Below, piece after piece: positions 1 through 9,340 of a DNA stretch of 64,000 nucleotides. The notes beneath the pieces were generated by a model. It did not search any database, had not been told where the DNA came from, and saw nothing but the letters and a program-made list of their open reading frames with translations. The stretch's first letter is position 1. The number at the start of each line of letters is the position of its first letter. Source of the stretch: CAIQQQ01 sp040399685 (lineage in GTDB: Bacteria; Pseudomonadota; Alphaproteobacteria; Acetobacterales; Acetobacteraceae); assembly GCA_040399685.1 (NCBI GenBank), contig JBBART010000002.1, positions 258,635 to 322,634 on the forward strand, given 5' to 3'. The translations under genes and the position numbers were made by a program.

Positions 1-1
1 G

Positions 2-571
2 AGCCTGGTCGTTGCCGTGTTCGGTGCTCTTGCCCGCACGTCCGGTCCTAAATGGTTGCAGGCTGTTGTTGCCACCTATGTGGAATTCATCCGCAACACA
101 CCGTTTCTGGTGCAGGTGTTCGTTATCTTCTTCGGCCTGCCGGCCTTCGGCATCCGCCTTGAAGCCGACACCGGCGCGCTGATCGCCATGGTGCTGAACG
201 GCAGCGCCTACACCATCGAAATCGTCCGCGCCGGCATTGAGGCGGTCAATCACGGCCAGGTGGAAGCCGCCTACGCGCTGGGGCTGCACAAGATCCAGAC
301 CTTCCGCTCCATCGTGCTGCCGCAGGCGCTGCGGGCGGTGTTCACCCCGCTCGGCAGTCAGTTTATCCTGCTGATGCTGAACTCCTCCATCGTGTCGGTG
401 ATCTCGGCTGACGAACTGACGGCGGCGGCACAGAACATCCAGTCCCGCACCTTCCGCAGCTTTGAGGTCTATATCGTCACGATTGTGATCTATCTGGTGC
501 TGTCGATGAGCTTCACGGCGGTCTTCGCCGTCCTTAACCGGGTGTTCTTCCCCAAGCTGGTGTCACGCTGA
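2..571 (+). CDS. amino acid ABC transporter permease (5' end outside window)
   Basis: Inner-membrane permease of the HisM/GlnP family, which imports polar amino acids from the periplasm together with a binding protein and an ATPase. The frame is open to the window edge, so the N-terminus is missing; 189 residues are visible. Near the C-terminal half is the EAA loop that docks the ATPase, EAAYALGLHK followed by LPQALR. Several hydrophobic segments flank it. The stop overlaps the start of the next permease by one base (TGATG), so the two are translationally coupled. The ATPase gene is not downstream and is presumably upstream of the window. The exact amino acid transported cannot be read from the sequence. 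Confidence 0.9.
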   Translation, partial: SLVVAVFGALARTSGPKWLQAVVATYVEFIRNTPFLVQVFVIFFGLPAFGIRLEADTGALIAMVLNGSAYTIEIVRAGIEAVNHGQVEAAYALGLHKIQTFRSIVLPQALRAVFTPLGSQFILLMLNSSIVSVISADELTAAAQNIQSRTFRSFEVYIVTIVIYLVLSMSFTAVFAVLNRVFFPKLVSR

Positions 572-1224
572 TGCGCGATCTCGGACCCGGCGACTTCATC
601 TTCCTCCTCACCGCGGCACGCTGGACCATCCTGCTGTCGCTGGCGGCTTTCCTTGGCGGCGGCATCATCGGTGCGGTGATCGCGCTCATGCGCGTGTCCA
701 GCAAGCGTACCCTGCGGTATTTCGCCATCGGCTACATTCAGCTGTTTCAGGGCACGCCGCTGTTGTTGCAGCTGTTCCTGGTGTTCTTCGGCACCGACAT
801 GCTCGGCATGCCGCTCAGCCCCTGGATCGCCGCCTCGCTTGGCCTGTCGCTGAACGCCGGCGCCTTTTTGGGCGAGATCTGGCGCGGCTCCATCCAGGCG
901 GTGCCGAAGGCGCAGACCGAAGCCGCCGAAGCGCTCGGGCTTCACTATCTGCCGCTGATGCGCCGCGTGGTGCTGCCCCAGGCCCTGCGCATCGCCACCG
1001 CGCCGACCGTGGGGTTTCTGGTCAATCTGGTGAAATCCACCTCGCTCGCGGCCATCATCGGCTTCGTCGAACTGACCCGCGCCGCCCAGTTGCTCAACAA
1101 TGCCACGTTCAAGCCGTTCACCATCTTTGCCTCGGTGGCGGTGCTGTATTTCCTGCTGTGCTGGCCATTGACGATTGCCAGCCGCAGACTGGAAACCAGA
1201 ATGGCGGCCGCCTACAAGCGTTAA
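571..1224 (+). CDS. amino acid ABC transporter permease
   Basis: Second inner-membrane permease of the same importer, 217 residues, the usual length for GlnP/HisQ proteins. It carries an EAA loop (EAAEALGLHY, then LPQALR) and about five hydrophobic segments, the first near residues 10-30. It starts directly on the stop of the previous permease, consistent with a heterodimeric membrane channel made from one operon. The gene for the periplasmic binding protein follows after 32 bases. Two paired permeases plus a binding protein is the standard arrangement for polar amino acid uptake; substrate is inferred only to class level. Confidence 0.93.
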   Translation: MRDLGPGDFIFLLTAARWTILLSLAAFLGGGIIGAVIALMRVSSKRTLRYFAIGYIQLFQGTPLLLQLFLVFFGTDMLGMPLSPWIAASLGLSLNAGAFLGEIWRGSIQAVPKAQTEAAEALGLHYLPLMRRVVLPQALRIATAPTVGFLVNLVKSTSLAAIIGFVELTRAAQLLNNATFKPFTIFASVAVLYFLLCWPLTIASRRLETRMAAAYKR

Positions 1225-1256
1225 GCTCAATCATAAAAAACAAAGGAGAGACATCC

Positions 1257-2039
1257 ATGCGTTTTCTGAAGTTCCTCATGGCCGGCCTGCTCGCCATCGG
1301 CCTCGCCCGCACCGCCCAGGCCCAGACGGTCGATGAGATCATCACCCGCGGCGTCATCAACATCGGCGTGCTGATCGACGTGCCGCCCTACGGCACCGTC
1401 AACGACAAGCAGGAACCCGATGGCTACGACGCCGATGTGGCCAAACTGCTCGGCAAGTATCTCGGCGTGAAGGTGAACCTGGTGCCCGTCACCGGCCCGA
1501 ACCGCATTCCGTTTCTGGTCACTGGCAAGGTGGACATTCTGGTCGCCACCTTCGGCATCACCCCGGAGCGTGCCAAGCAGGTGCTGTTCTCCATTCCCTA
1601 TTCCGCCATCGAGAACTCGGTGTTCGCCCGCAAGGACAGCGGCATCAACAAGATCGACGACCTCAAGGGCAAGCGCGTCGGCGTGCCGCGCGGCGCCGTG
1701 CAGGACGTGCTGCTGACCAACGCACTGGGCACCACCGCCAAGATCCAGCGCTTCGATGACGACGCCAGCACCTACCAGGCCCTCGTCAGCGGCCAGGTGG
1801 ATGCCATCGCCGAAACCGGCTTCACCGGCCGCGAACTGTTCGCCAAGACGCCGCAGGCGAACGCTGAAGAGCGCTTCATCCTGCTGCGCCAGCCGAACGG
1901 CATCACGATGCGCAAGGACCAGTTCAACCTGCATCGCTGGGTGAACACGTTCGTCTACTACACGAAGAACAACGGCGAACTGGCCGCGATCTGGACCAAG
2001 TGGTTCAAGACCGACTTCCCGGTGCTGCCGACGTTCTGA
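1257..2039 (+). CDS. periplasmic amino acid-binding protein of ABC transporter
   Basis: Solute-binding protein (SBP_bac_3 family), 260 residues, which would deliver an amino acid to the two upstream permeases. The ATG at 1257 is chosen over an in-frame codon 99 bases upstream because it is preceded by an AAAGGAGAG ribosome site at about 1240 and opens a clear Sec signal peptide ending near AQAQ (residues 1-23). The mature part has the family's order: an early GVLIDVPPYG strand, the PDGYDADVAK segment and a second lobe around DLKGKRVGVPRG. Last gene of this operon; a palindromic element follows and probably ends transcription. Confidence 0.92.
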   Translation: MRFLKFLMAGLLAIGLARTAQAQTVDEIITRGVINIGVLIDVPPYGTVNDKQEPDGYDADVAKLLGKYLGVKVNLVPVTGPNRIPFLVTGKVDILVATFGITPERAKQVLFSIPYSAIENSVFARKDSGINKIDDLKGKRVGVPRGAVQDVLLTNALGTTAKIQRFDDDASTYQALVSGQVDAIAETGFTGRELFAKTPQANAEERFILLRQPNGITMRKDQFNLHRWVNTFVYYTKNNGELAAIWTKWFKTDFPVLPTF

Positions 2040-2055
2040 TGTGTTGTTGAGTCGA

Positions 2056-2188
2056 AAGATCTTCTTTTTCTGAAGAAAAAGAAGCAAAAAGACTTTCAAT
2101 CATTCAGGTGCGTGTTGCGAACATGCAGTGACACGCATCTGAATGATTGAAGTTTTTTGGTTCTTTTTTCAAAAAAGAACCCTTCGCC
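2056..2188. repeat. dispersed palindromic element, copy 1
   Basis: A 133-bp imperfect palindrome between the convergent binding-protein and ksgA genes. Each outer arm contains its own hairpin: CTTCTTTTTC pairs with GAAAAAGAAG at 2061-2084, and GTTCTTTTTT pairs with AAAAAAGAAC around 2160-2180. The two halves also pair with each other: the run ending AATCATTCAG at about 2107 is the reverse complement of the run starting CTGAATGATT at about 2139. A second copy lies at 9679-9800, also between convergent genes. T-tracts on both strands make a bidirectional terminator role likely (inference). Confidence 0.75.
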
Positions 2189-2211
2189 TTATATCTTTTG
2201 CCAGTCGACGT

Positions 2212-3039
2212 TCAAAGCGCCCGCGCCAACTGGTCGAACTCGGCGATCGTCAGCGTCTCGGCCCGCCGGGAGCCGTCGATGCCCACCTTGGCGAGCAGCG
2301 CCTCTCCACCAACCGATTTCAACGAGCCACGCAGCATCTTGCGCCGTTGCCCGAAGGCTGCGGCGGTCAGGCGCTCCATGGACTTGAACAAATCTGCCGG
2401 CGGCTGCACCGCGTGCGGGGTGATGACCACAATGGCCGAATTGATTTTCGGCGGCGGGACGAACGCCTGCGGTGGAATGCGCAGGCGGTGCTCACACACG
2501 GCGATCCACTGCGCCAGCACGCCCAGTCGGCCATAGCCGTCTGAATCCGGCGCCGTGCAGATCCGTTCGGCAACTTCTTCCTGGAACATCAGCGTCAGCC
2601 GTTCCCACTGCGCAGCCTGCCGCAGCCAGCCGACGAGCAGGGGCGAACCGATATTGTAGGGCAGGTTGGCCACAATCTGGCGCGGCGCCGGCACCAGTTC
2701 AGACAGGTCCACAGCCAGCGCATCGGCTTCGATGATCCGCAGGCGCGTGGGGTTGTGCGCCTGCAATTCAGTGATGGCGCGCACGGCCCGGCTGTCGACC
2801 TCGACGGCGGTGATGGTCTCGGCGTCGGTGTCCAGCAAGGCACGCGTCAGCCCGCCCGGACCTGGACCCACTTCCACCACATGCCGCCCAGCCAGATCGC
2901 CCGCTTGCCGTGCAATGCGGGAAATCAGCTGGGAATCAAGCAGGAAGTGCTGGCCGAGCGATTTGCGGGCGTCCAGCCCGTAGGCGTTGATAACCTCGCG
3001 CAACGGGGTCAACGGTGACAACATCGGGGTGTCAGACAC
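2212..3039 (-). CDS. ksgA: 16S rRNA (adenine1518/1519-N6) dimethyltransferase
   Basis: RsmA/KsgA, which dimethylates two adjacent adenines in helix 45 of 16S rRNA late in 30S assembly, using S-adenosylmethionine. The 275 residues match the family. Visible motifs are LGQHFLLD (about residue 28-35), the SAM-binding VEVGPGPGG (55-63) and the catalytic NLPYNIG (125-131). The start is a GTG at 3039 that overlaps the end of surA by eight bases; an in-frame ATG lies 15 bases further in. In enterobacteria pdxA sits between surA and ksgA; here it is absent and the two genes overlap directly. Confidence 0.95.
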   Translation of the reverse strand: MSDTPMLSPLTPLREVINAYGLDARKSLGQHFLLDSQLISRIARQAGDLAGRHVVEVGPGPGGLTRALLDTDAETITAVEVDSRAVRAITELQAHNPTRLRIIEADALAVDLSELVPAPRQIVANLPYNIGSPLLVGWLRQAAQWERLTLMFQEEVAERICTAPDSDGYGRLGVLAQWIAVCEHRLRIPPQAFVPPPKINSAIVVITPHAVQPPADLFKSMERLTAAAFGQRRKMLRGSLKSVGGEALLAKVGIDGSRRAETLTIAEFDQLARAL

Positions 3040-4363
3040 GTTGGTCGATCACCGCGCGGCGCTGCAGGTCCCGCATCAACTGGCGTGAGGCGAGTTCGAC
3101 CCGTTCATTGTAAATTTTCTCAATCAGGTCGGCGCGTGCTGGGATTCCCATGTTTTTCTGCTCACGTGAGCAAAGCATCAGCACCGCGATGCCATCTTCA
3201 GACGGCAGCGGTGGGGTGGCCTGGCCAAGCACCAGGCCGCTGAGCAGTTGGCGCATTTGTGGGTTTGCCACTGATTCGATGCGCAATTCACCAGGGTCGG
3301 CCGGCCGCACGCTGCCGGCTGCCACGTTGGCGGCTTCGATCGCCTCGCAACTGCGGGCGCCGGCGCTGAGGCGCTTGGCGGTTTCAAGTTGCGCGATCTG
3401 TTGGGCGGTTGGGGCCGTTGGGTCAAGTTTTTGCGTGAACGGAAGCCAGGCCTGGCGGATTCGCACGATGGTTGCCGGGTCCCGGCCCACTTCGCGCTTG
3501 GTGCGGAGGGTGACGACCGAATAGCCGCCGGCCACCTTGATTGGATTGCTGATGGCGCCAATCGGCATCTCCTGGACAACGCGCAGAACGGCGGGGTCGA
3601 GCTGATTGGCCTGCACCCAGCCGAGATCGCCGCCTTGCAGGGCTGTCTGGGACTGGCTGAACTGGGCGGCGATCACCGAGAACGGCGCACCTGCGCGCAA
3701 CTGGGCAATCACGGTGTCGATGAAGCGGCGGGCCTCCTCGTCCTGCGACGGGGTGGTGACGGGCGTGAAGATCTCGGACACCCGAAACTCCGGCTGGCCG
3801 ATCTGCGCCTTCAACTGGGCTTCCTGCTCTGCGATGTCGGCATCGGACGGTTCACCCTGCTGGGAGACCTGCTGGCGCAGCACGCGGCCCCAGGCGATCT
3901 GCACGCGGAACTGGTCGATCAACGTGCGCAGTTCGACGCCGTTGGACGCAAGCTGGCGGCTCAGCGCGCCTGGCTGCATGCCGTTGCGGCCCTCCACCTC
4001 CCCGATGGCAGCTGCGATTTCGCGGTCCTGCACCACCACGCGGCGGCGTTGGGCTTCCTGCAGGCGAAGGCGCTCGTCGATCAATTGCCGCGTGACCTGC
4101 ACCGTCAGGCGATCCAGCACGTCGTTGGTGATGGGCAGGCCTGTGGACAGCGCGAACAGGCGCCGGCGATTTTCCACGTCGCTGCGGCTGATCACATCGC
4201 CGTTGACGACGGCCACAATCGCCGAATCGGGGCGTGGTGAGGATTGCGGGCGCGTTGCCGGTTGCGGCTGGGCCAAGGCTGCGGCCGGAATGGCGGAGGG
4301 GGACAAGGCCACGAGCAACGGGGCAGCCAGAAGCAGCAGGCGGGGGGACAGGCGTGCGAACAT
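3032..4363 (-). CDS. surA: periplasmic peptidyl-prolyl isomerase/chaperone SurA
   Basis: SurA-type chaperone that escorts outer-membrane beta-barrel proteins, including LptD, across the periplasm. The frame is open well upstream, but the ATG at 4363 opens a signal peptide (LLLLAAPLLVALS) and is the most sensible start, giving 443 residues. Order: signal peptide, N-terminal chaperone domain (about residues 50-200, beginning IVAVVNGDVISRSDV), then a parvulin-like domain around 230-330 with GGDLGWV. Only one parvulin repeat is obvious by eye, as in many alphaproteobacteria. It lies downstream of its client lptD in what looks like one operon. Confidence 0.9.
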   Translation of the reverse strand: MFARLSPRLLLLAAPLLVALSPSAIPAAALAQPQPATRPQSSPRPDSAIVAVVNGDVISRSDVENRRRLFALSTGLPITNDVLDRLTVQVTRQLIDERLRLQEAQRRRVVVQDREIAAAIGEVEGRNGMQPGALSRQLASNGVELRTLIDQFRVQIAWGRVLRQQVSQQGEPSDADIAEQEAQLKAQIGQPEFRVSEIFTPVTTPSQDEEARRFIDTVIAQLRAGAPFSVIAAQFSQSQTALQGGDLGWVQANQLDPAVLRVVQEMPIGAISNPIKVAGGYSVVTLRTKREVGRDPATIVRIRQAWLPFTQKLDPTAPTAQQIAQLETAKRLSAGARSCEAIEAANVAAGSVRPADPGELRIESVANPQMRQLLSGLVLGQATPPLPSEDGIAVLMLCSREQKNMGIPARADLIEKIYNERVELASRQLMRDLQRRAVIDQRV

Positions 4364-4418
4364 GGAGGCGGTTTTCAACTCCTGCGACGGGCGTGGCGCC
4401 CGCATGGACTGTAGCAGA

Positions 4419-6632
4419 TTAGTTGGCATGGAAGCCGAACTCGCCGACGGTTTTGAGCGTGATGTTGAACTGCACGCCGCTGTCGCCCTTGTCCGCGAGC
4501 AGCGACGTATAGCGACGATAGAAGTGCACGTCGAAGATGAAGCACTCATCCTCATAGGTGCCGCCGGCGTCTATGCCAACGAACTTGTTCGTTCGCACGT
4601 CACGCCGTGTGCTGCCGCTGACGCGCCACTCGCCAAACTTGGCTGAGGCGCCGACCGAGACTTCGTTGCGTGGCGTGGTCAGGGAAGCGATGGAGGTGGC
4701 GCTGGTCGGATCGGCATCGTAATAGCGATACGGCGTGCTGGTGGAGTAAAGATAGCCAGCGTTGAAGCGCAGCCGAGACGTTCCGGTGGACATGGTGGCG
4801 TCGGCGAATTTGGCCTGATAGCTGGTTTTGTCGAACCGCTCGCGCGTGGTGAAATCCAGATATGGGCCTGGGGCAATGGTTTGGCGGGCGACGATGTCAG
4901 ACACCGTGCCCTGCAGGCCCGAGGCCTTGGTGAAATAAGGGTCTTTCTGGGCGCGGTAGGATTGCCCGACGAGGCCCTCAACCCGGGCGCCTTGCGGGAA
5001 ATCCCAGCTTCCGCGCAGCGCCAGCGCCAGGCGGGTGCCGCCCTCCAGCCTGTCCAGACCCTGCGAGCGATTGCGTTCGAACAGCGTTGCATCGGTGAAA
5101 TCGACGTCCAGGCTGTCTTCGTTCGGAATGTCGCCGGCGCGATAGCTGGAGCCGCGGGGGCTGACCATCAGCTTGGCGATCGGTTCGATCACCTGGGTGC
5201 CCCAGGTCTCGCCGGCGCTGCGCACCAAGGGCAGCCGGGATTGCAGCGAGATGGTGGGCATCGCCTGGGTCTCGCTGGCTTCGGCAATCCGGGTGTAATT
5301 TGGAATTTTGCCCAGGCCGTGGGCGCTGTAGGTGGCGCTGTCGACATTGAACGAGGCCTTCCAGACATCGCCAACCGGCCCCATGAAGGGGCGTTCCCAG
5401 CCAAGTTGCAGGCTGGCGCGCTCGGTGCTGGTGCCAGCCTCGCGCACCACGTTGAAGGCGCCGGCATCCACGCTGAGCCGGCCGCCGAGCGCATCTGGCT
5501 GGCCGGAGAAGCTGTATTGGGTGCGGGGCAGCACGAAGGGCAACTTGTTCGTGGCGGTGGTGGACGTAAGGCTCTGATAGAGGCGCATGTCGGTGCGCGA
5601 ATAGGAGCCTTTGCCAAAACCTTCGATGTAGACCGTGCTGTTCAGGTAAGGTGTGGCCGGCGCGATCCGGTAATCGCGTATATACGTCGCGTTGCTGGCG
5701 CGATTGATGTCAAAGCCGTAGCGCCATACGTCGTTGAGCGCGAACTGGCCGTTGGTGAAGATATGGCCATTGATGGTGTTGTTTTCGTCCGAGATCGAGC
5801 CGGTGCCCTTGACCGTGCCGAAATTGAACTTTTTGCGGGCATTGAGTTCAATCGCCTGCCCGGCATTCGCCGTGACGATCGCCGAGACCGTGACGTCGGC
5901 TGAGTCGTCGATGACGAAATAATAGGGCACGATGGCGAACGCGCCGAGATGCTTGCTGCCCGACCCGAACGAGGGGATCAGCAATCCGCTCGCGCGCTTT
6001 TCGGACGGGTCTGGATGCACGAGATATGGCAGGTACATGACCGGCACGCCGTAGATGTCGATCACCGCGTCGCGGTATTCGATGCGTTTGTGCTCGGTGT
6101 CCTGGATCGCTTCACGCGCCCTGATATCCCATAGCGGCGCCCGCGTCGGATCTTCGGCGCAGAGGTTGCAGGTGGAATAGATGGCGCGGGTCAACTCGTT
6201 CACGTTGCCGTTGGTTCGTCTTGCGCCGTTGGCGGCGAGGCGGCCGTTCTGTGCCAGCAAGGCCCGCATGCCCGACAGCACGCCGTCTTTCATTTCCTGC
6301 GTCAATTCGGCGTAGTCGGAGAACACCACCTGACCGTCCGGCTCTTGCAGAATAACGTTGCCGGTGGCAGCGGCCACGCCGGTGTTGCGGTTGAACACGA
6401 TCTTGTCGGCGCGCAGCGTCCGGTCGTTCTGCCAGGCCTCAACCCGGCCGGTGGCCGTGACGACGCCTTCCTCGCGGTCGTATTGCACGTCGTCGGCGGT
6501 GAACGTGACAGGGGCGTTGCGGTCCTGTGCCAAGGCCGGGGCTGCCACGGCGGCGGTCATCACCAGACCAAGCGACAGGGCGCCGCGCCGGAGGAGGGCT
6601 GTCATTTTACGCATTGCGTGCATCTCGATCAT
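4419..6632 (-). CDS. lptD: LPS-assembly protein LptD
   Basis: Outer-membrane beta-barrel that inserts lipopolysaccharide into the outer leaflet, working with LptE. 737 residues: signal peptide ending near PALAQ (about residue 36), an N-terminal OstA/LptA-like jellyroll (FTADDVQYDREEG onward, to about residue 150) and a long C-terminal barrel. A CNLC cysteine pair sits after the jellyroll at about residue 157, consistent with disulfide-controlled maturation. The first ATG directly abuts the lptG stop; internal ATGs a few codons later are possible starts. It is followed by surA, whose product helps fold this protein. Confidence 0.93.
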   Translation of the reverse strand: MIEMHAMRKMTALLRRGALSLGLVMTAAVAAPALAQDRNAPVTFTADDVQYDREEGVVTATGRVEAWQNDRTLRADKIVFNRNTGVAAATGNVILQEPDGQVVFSDYAELTQEMKDGVLSGMRALLAQNGRLAANGARRTNGNVNELTRAIYSTCNLCAEDPTRAPLWDIRAREAIQDTEHKRIEYRDAVIDIYGVPVMYLPYLVHPDPSEKRASGLLIPSFGSGSKHLGAFAIVPYYFVIDDSADVTVSAIVTANAGQAIELNARKKFNFGTVKGTGSISDENNTINGHIFTNGQFALNDVWRYGFDINRASNATYIRDYRIAPATPYLNSTVYIEGFGKGSYSRTDMRLYQSLTSTTATNKLPFVLPRTQYSFSGQPDALGGRLSVDAGAFNVVREAGTSTERASLQLGWERPFMGPVGDVWKASFNVDSATYSAHGLGKIPNYTRIAEASETQAMPTISLQSRLPLVRSAGETWGTQVIEPIAKLMVSPRGSSYRAGDIPNEDSLDVDFTDATLFERNRSQGLDRLEGGTRLALALRGSWDFPQGARVEGLVGQSYRAQKDPYFTKASGLQGTVSDIVARQTIAPGPYLDFTTRERFDKTSYQAKFADATMSTGTSRLRFNAGYLYSTSTPYRYYDADPTSATSIASLTTPRNEVSVGASAKFGEWRVSGSTRRDVRTNKFVGIDAGGTYEDECFIFDVHFYRRYTSLLADKGDSGVQFNITLKTVGEFGFHAN

Positions 6633-7745
6633 CTAACCATCTTCAAGATGCAGCAGCAGTGCCACGGACAGCATAAGCCCGGACACGGTGGGTGCCCAGG
6701 CGGCGAGCATCGGCGGAATAGCGCCGCTTTGGCCGAATTCTTCCGCGACCTTGGAGACCACGAACAACGCAAATCCGGCCGCCACGCCACTGCCGATCAT
6801 GCGGGCCACGCCGCCGCGCCTGGTTTGGCGCATGGAAAACCCGGCCGAGACCAGCGCCATCGTGCCGGCCAGCAGCGGTAAGGCTAGCAGCGTCTGGAAA
6901 TGCAGCCGGTGGCGAATGGCCGAGAAGCCGGAGTGTTCAAGCAACGCAATGAATCCCGGCAAGGCCCAGACCGACAATGTGTCAGGCGGCGAAAAACTGT
7001 CCTGCACGCGGCGAACGGTCAGGTTGGTGGGCAGCAGTTGCAGGGCGGCGGGGCCAGGAAGGCCGCCGGGCTTGACCACGCGTGCGTCTTCCAGCGTCCA
7101 GGCGGCGTCACCGAGCTTGGCATCACGGGCCTCGATTCGCTCCAGCAGGCGGTCCTGGCCGTCCAGGCGAAACAGGCTCACGGATTGGGCGGACAGGTTG
7201 CCGTCATGCAGATTGACGGTGGAGGCGTGCAGGATGGCGATGCCTTGCTCCACAAGCCCGTGGTCGGACTGGCGCAGCCAAAGCTGGCCGCCGGCCAAGG
7301 TCAGCGGGCCGCCGCCGTTGCGCAGATAGGTCAGGTCCAGCGCTTCGGCGCGGGTGCGCATCACGGCGGACAGCGGGCTGATCGCGGCGGTGGCGAAGGC
7401 GCCGAGGACCACGGCACACAGCACCGGGGCGGTCAGGAATTGCCAGGCCGAGATGCCGGCGGCGCGTGCGACGATCAGTTCCGAGGACCGGGTGAGCCGC
7501 CAGAACGCCAGAATGCCGCCCAGCAGCACCGCGAACGGCAGGATCTGCATGCCGACCCATGGCAGCCGCAGGGCCGCGATGGTGCTGACAATGGCAAACG
7601 TCGCCTCTGGCTTGGTCGCCGAGCGGCGCAGCAATTCGATGAAATCGAACAGGCCCACCAGCCCCGACAGTCCGGCCAGCATGGCCAGAACGGCAAACGT
7701 GAAACTCCGCGCGATGTAGAGCGAAAGGGTAACGGCAATCGGCAC
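6633..7745 (-). CDS. lptG: LPS export ABC transporter permease LptG
   Basis: Inner-membrane subunit of the Lpt machine that extracts lipopolysaccharide. About 370 residues with three membrane segments near the N-terminus (SFTFAVLAMLAGLSG, the LPFAVLLGG region and a third after QFLTAP), a periplasmic jellyroll in the middle and three more at the C-terminus. The FDFIELLRR and FWRLTRSSEL motifs are typical of LptG rather than LptF. I place the start at GTG 7745 because it begins right before the conserved SLYIARSF; a TTG eight codons upstream is an alternative. The usual partner lptF is not adjacent: the upstream gene is an unrelated oxidase. Confidence 0.9.
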   Translation of the reverse strand: MPIAVTLSLYIARSFTFAVLAMLAGLSGLVGLFDFIELLRRSATKPEATFAIVSTIAALRLPWVGMQILPFAVLLGGILAFWRLTRSSELIVARAAGISAWQFLTAPVLCAVVLGAFATAAISPLSAVMRTRAEALDLTYLRNGGGPLTLAGGQLWLRQSDHGLVEQGIAILHASTVNLHDGNLSAQSVSLFRLDGQDRLLERIEARDAKLGDAAWTLEDARVVKPGGLPGPAALQLLPTNLTVRRVQDSFSPPDTLSVWALPGFIALLEHSGFSAIRHRLHFQTLLALPLLAGTMALVSAGFSMRQTRRGGVARMIGSGVAAGFALFVVSKVAEEFGQSGAIPPMLAAWAPTVSGLMLSVALLLHLEDG

Positions 7746-7836
7746 GTGCGTTCGAAACTCCTGGGCCAAACCACGGCCGTCACTAGTGTAGCCGCACCGG
7801 CCTCCGGACGCGAGCCGTCGTCGTGACGTGATTGGC

Positions 7837-9270
7837 CTACGGCAGAACCTTGCCCGGGTTCATCAGCCCAAGCGGGTCGAGCGCATCCTTGATCTTGCGC
7901 ATCGTGTTCAATTCGGCGCCGCCGCGCCAGTCCGGCATCATATAGGGCTTCAGCTTGCCCACGCCGTGCTCGGCCGAGAAGCTGCCGTCCAGCGACTGCA
8001 CGATCTCACCCACCATGTCCATGATGGCGTGGTCCTGCGCCAGGAAGGCGGCTGCGTCCATGCCGATGGGCTGTTCGAAATTCAGATGGATATTGCCGTC
8101 ACCCATATGGCCGAACGGCACCATGCGAATGCCCGGCATCAGCGCTGCCGACGCCACGGCGGCGCGGGCCAGCATCTCGGGCACTTTCGAAACCGGCACA
8201 GAGACGTCGTTCTTCACGCTCGCGCCCTCACGCTTTTGCGCCTCGGCGTGTTCCTCGCGTAGCTTCCACAGGCCGGTGCGCTGGGCATCGCTCTCGGCCA
8301 TCACCGCATCTGTCACGATCTCCTCCTCCATCGCGGCGGCCAGCAGATCCTCCATGGCGTCGCGCAGTCGGGCGCCGGCGCGTGGCGTGCCCAGTTCGAC
8401 GAGCGCGTAATGTGGCCCGCGTGCGAAAGGCAGCGTGGCGCCGGGAATGTGGCGCAACACGAAGTCCATGCCGGCGCCGGACATATATTCGAACGCCTGG
8501 ATGGCCGATGGGTCCTGCCGGTTGAAGCGGGTGTAGAGTTCCAGCGCGGCCTCGGCGCTCGGCACCGCGCACAACGCCACCTCAACCTCCAGGCAACGCG
8601 GCACCAGCTTCAGCACGGCGGCGGTGATGATGCCCAACGTGCCCTCCGAGCCCACGAACAGCTGGCGCAAACAATAGCCGGTGTTGTCCTTGCGCAGGCG
8701 TCGCAGCCCGTTCCAGATCTGCCCGTCCGGCATCACCACCTCCAGCCCCAGCACCAGATCGCGGGCATTGCCGTAGCGCACGGTGTTGTTGCCGCCGGCA
8801 TTGGTGGCCAGCACGCCGCCGATCTGGGCGGTGCCTTCGGAACTGATCGACAGCGGCAGCAGGCACCCGGCGTCGGCGGCGGCGTTCTGCGCGGCCTTCA
8901 GCGTCACGCCGGCTTCCAGCGTCAGGGTCATGTCCACCGGATCGATATGGCGGATGCGGTTCATGCGCGACAGGCTCAGCACCAGCTCCGTGCCATCCGC
9001 CGACGGCGTGGCGCCGCCCACCATGGACGTATTGCCCCCCTGCGGCACCAATGCCACGCGCGCCACAACGCAGGCGCGCACCACGGCCGCAAGTTCAGCG
9101 GTGTCGGCCGGGCGGATCACCGCCTTGGTGCTGCCCTGATACAGCCGGCGCCAGTCCTCGGCGTAGGCTGCGGTGTCGCTCGCCTCGGTCAACAGGCCAC
9201 GATCGCCGACAATGCCGCGCAGTTCGGCGATGAGCGTGTCGATATGGCGGGGCAGGATCAACTCTGACAT
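7837..9270 (-). CDS. FAD-binding oxidase, D-2-hydroxyacid dehydrogenase type (GlcD-like)
   Basis: Flavoprotein of the GlcD/D-lactate dehydrogenase/D-2-hydroxyglutarate dehydrogenase group, oxidising a D-2-hydroxyacid to a 2-oxoacid. 477 residues from the ATG at 9270. The PCMH-type FAD domain shows PQGGNTSMVGGATP and IGGVLATNAGGNNTVRYG. The C-terminal FAD-oxidase domain carries GHMGDGNIHLN and ends with AEHGVGKLK and a LGLMNPGKVLP tail, both hallmarks of the family. It has no iron-sulfur partner nearby, which fits the single-gene members. The exact substrate is not decidable by eye. Confidence 0.9.
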   Translation of the reverse strand: MSELILPRHIDTLIAELRGIVGDRGLLTEASDTAAYAEDWRRLYQGSTKAVIRPADTAELAAVVRACVVARVALVPQGGNTSMVGGATPSADGTELVLSLSRMNRIRHIDPVDMTLTLEAGVTLKAAQNAAADAGCLLPLSISSEGTAQIGGVLATNAGGNNTVRYGNARDLVLGLEVVMPDGQIWNGLRRLRKDNTGYCLRQLFVGSEGTLGIITAAVLKLVPRCLEVEVALCAVPSAEAALELYTRFNRQDPSAIQAFEYMSGAGMDFVLRHIPGATLPFARGPHYALVELGTPRAGARLRDAMEDLLAAAMEEEIVTDAVMAESDAQRTGLWKLREEHAEAQKREGASVKNDVSVPVSKVPEMLARAAVASAALMPGIRMVPFGHMGDGNIHLNFEQPIGMDAAAFLAQDHAIMDMVGEIVQSLDGSFSAEHGVGKLKPYMMPDWRGGAELNTMRKIKDALDPLGLMNPGKVLP

Positions 9271-9340
9271 GACGGTTCTCTTAACGGCAGACCAGCGCAG
9301 GGTACCGGGACCGGTTGGCGGGTCAATGGGTGGGAATGCA

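Noticed and set aside
2056..2188. Terminal inverted repeat of an insertion sequence
   Set aside because: The second copy is likewise not associated with any transposase, and no target-site duplication is visible; a dispersed palindrome fits better.
9173..9340. N-terminal extension of the YnfA-family protein
   Set aside because: The extension overlaps the oxidase gene on the other strand and exceeds the family length; the hydrophobic protein begins at 9341.
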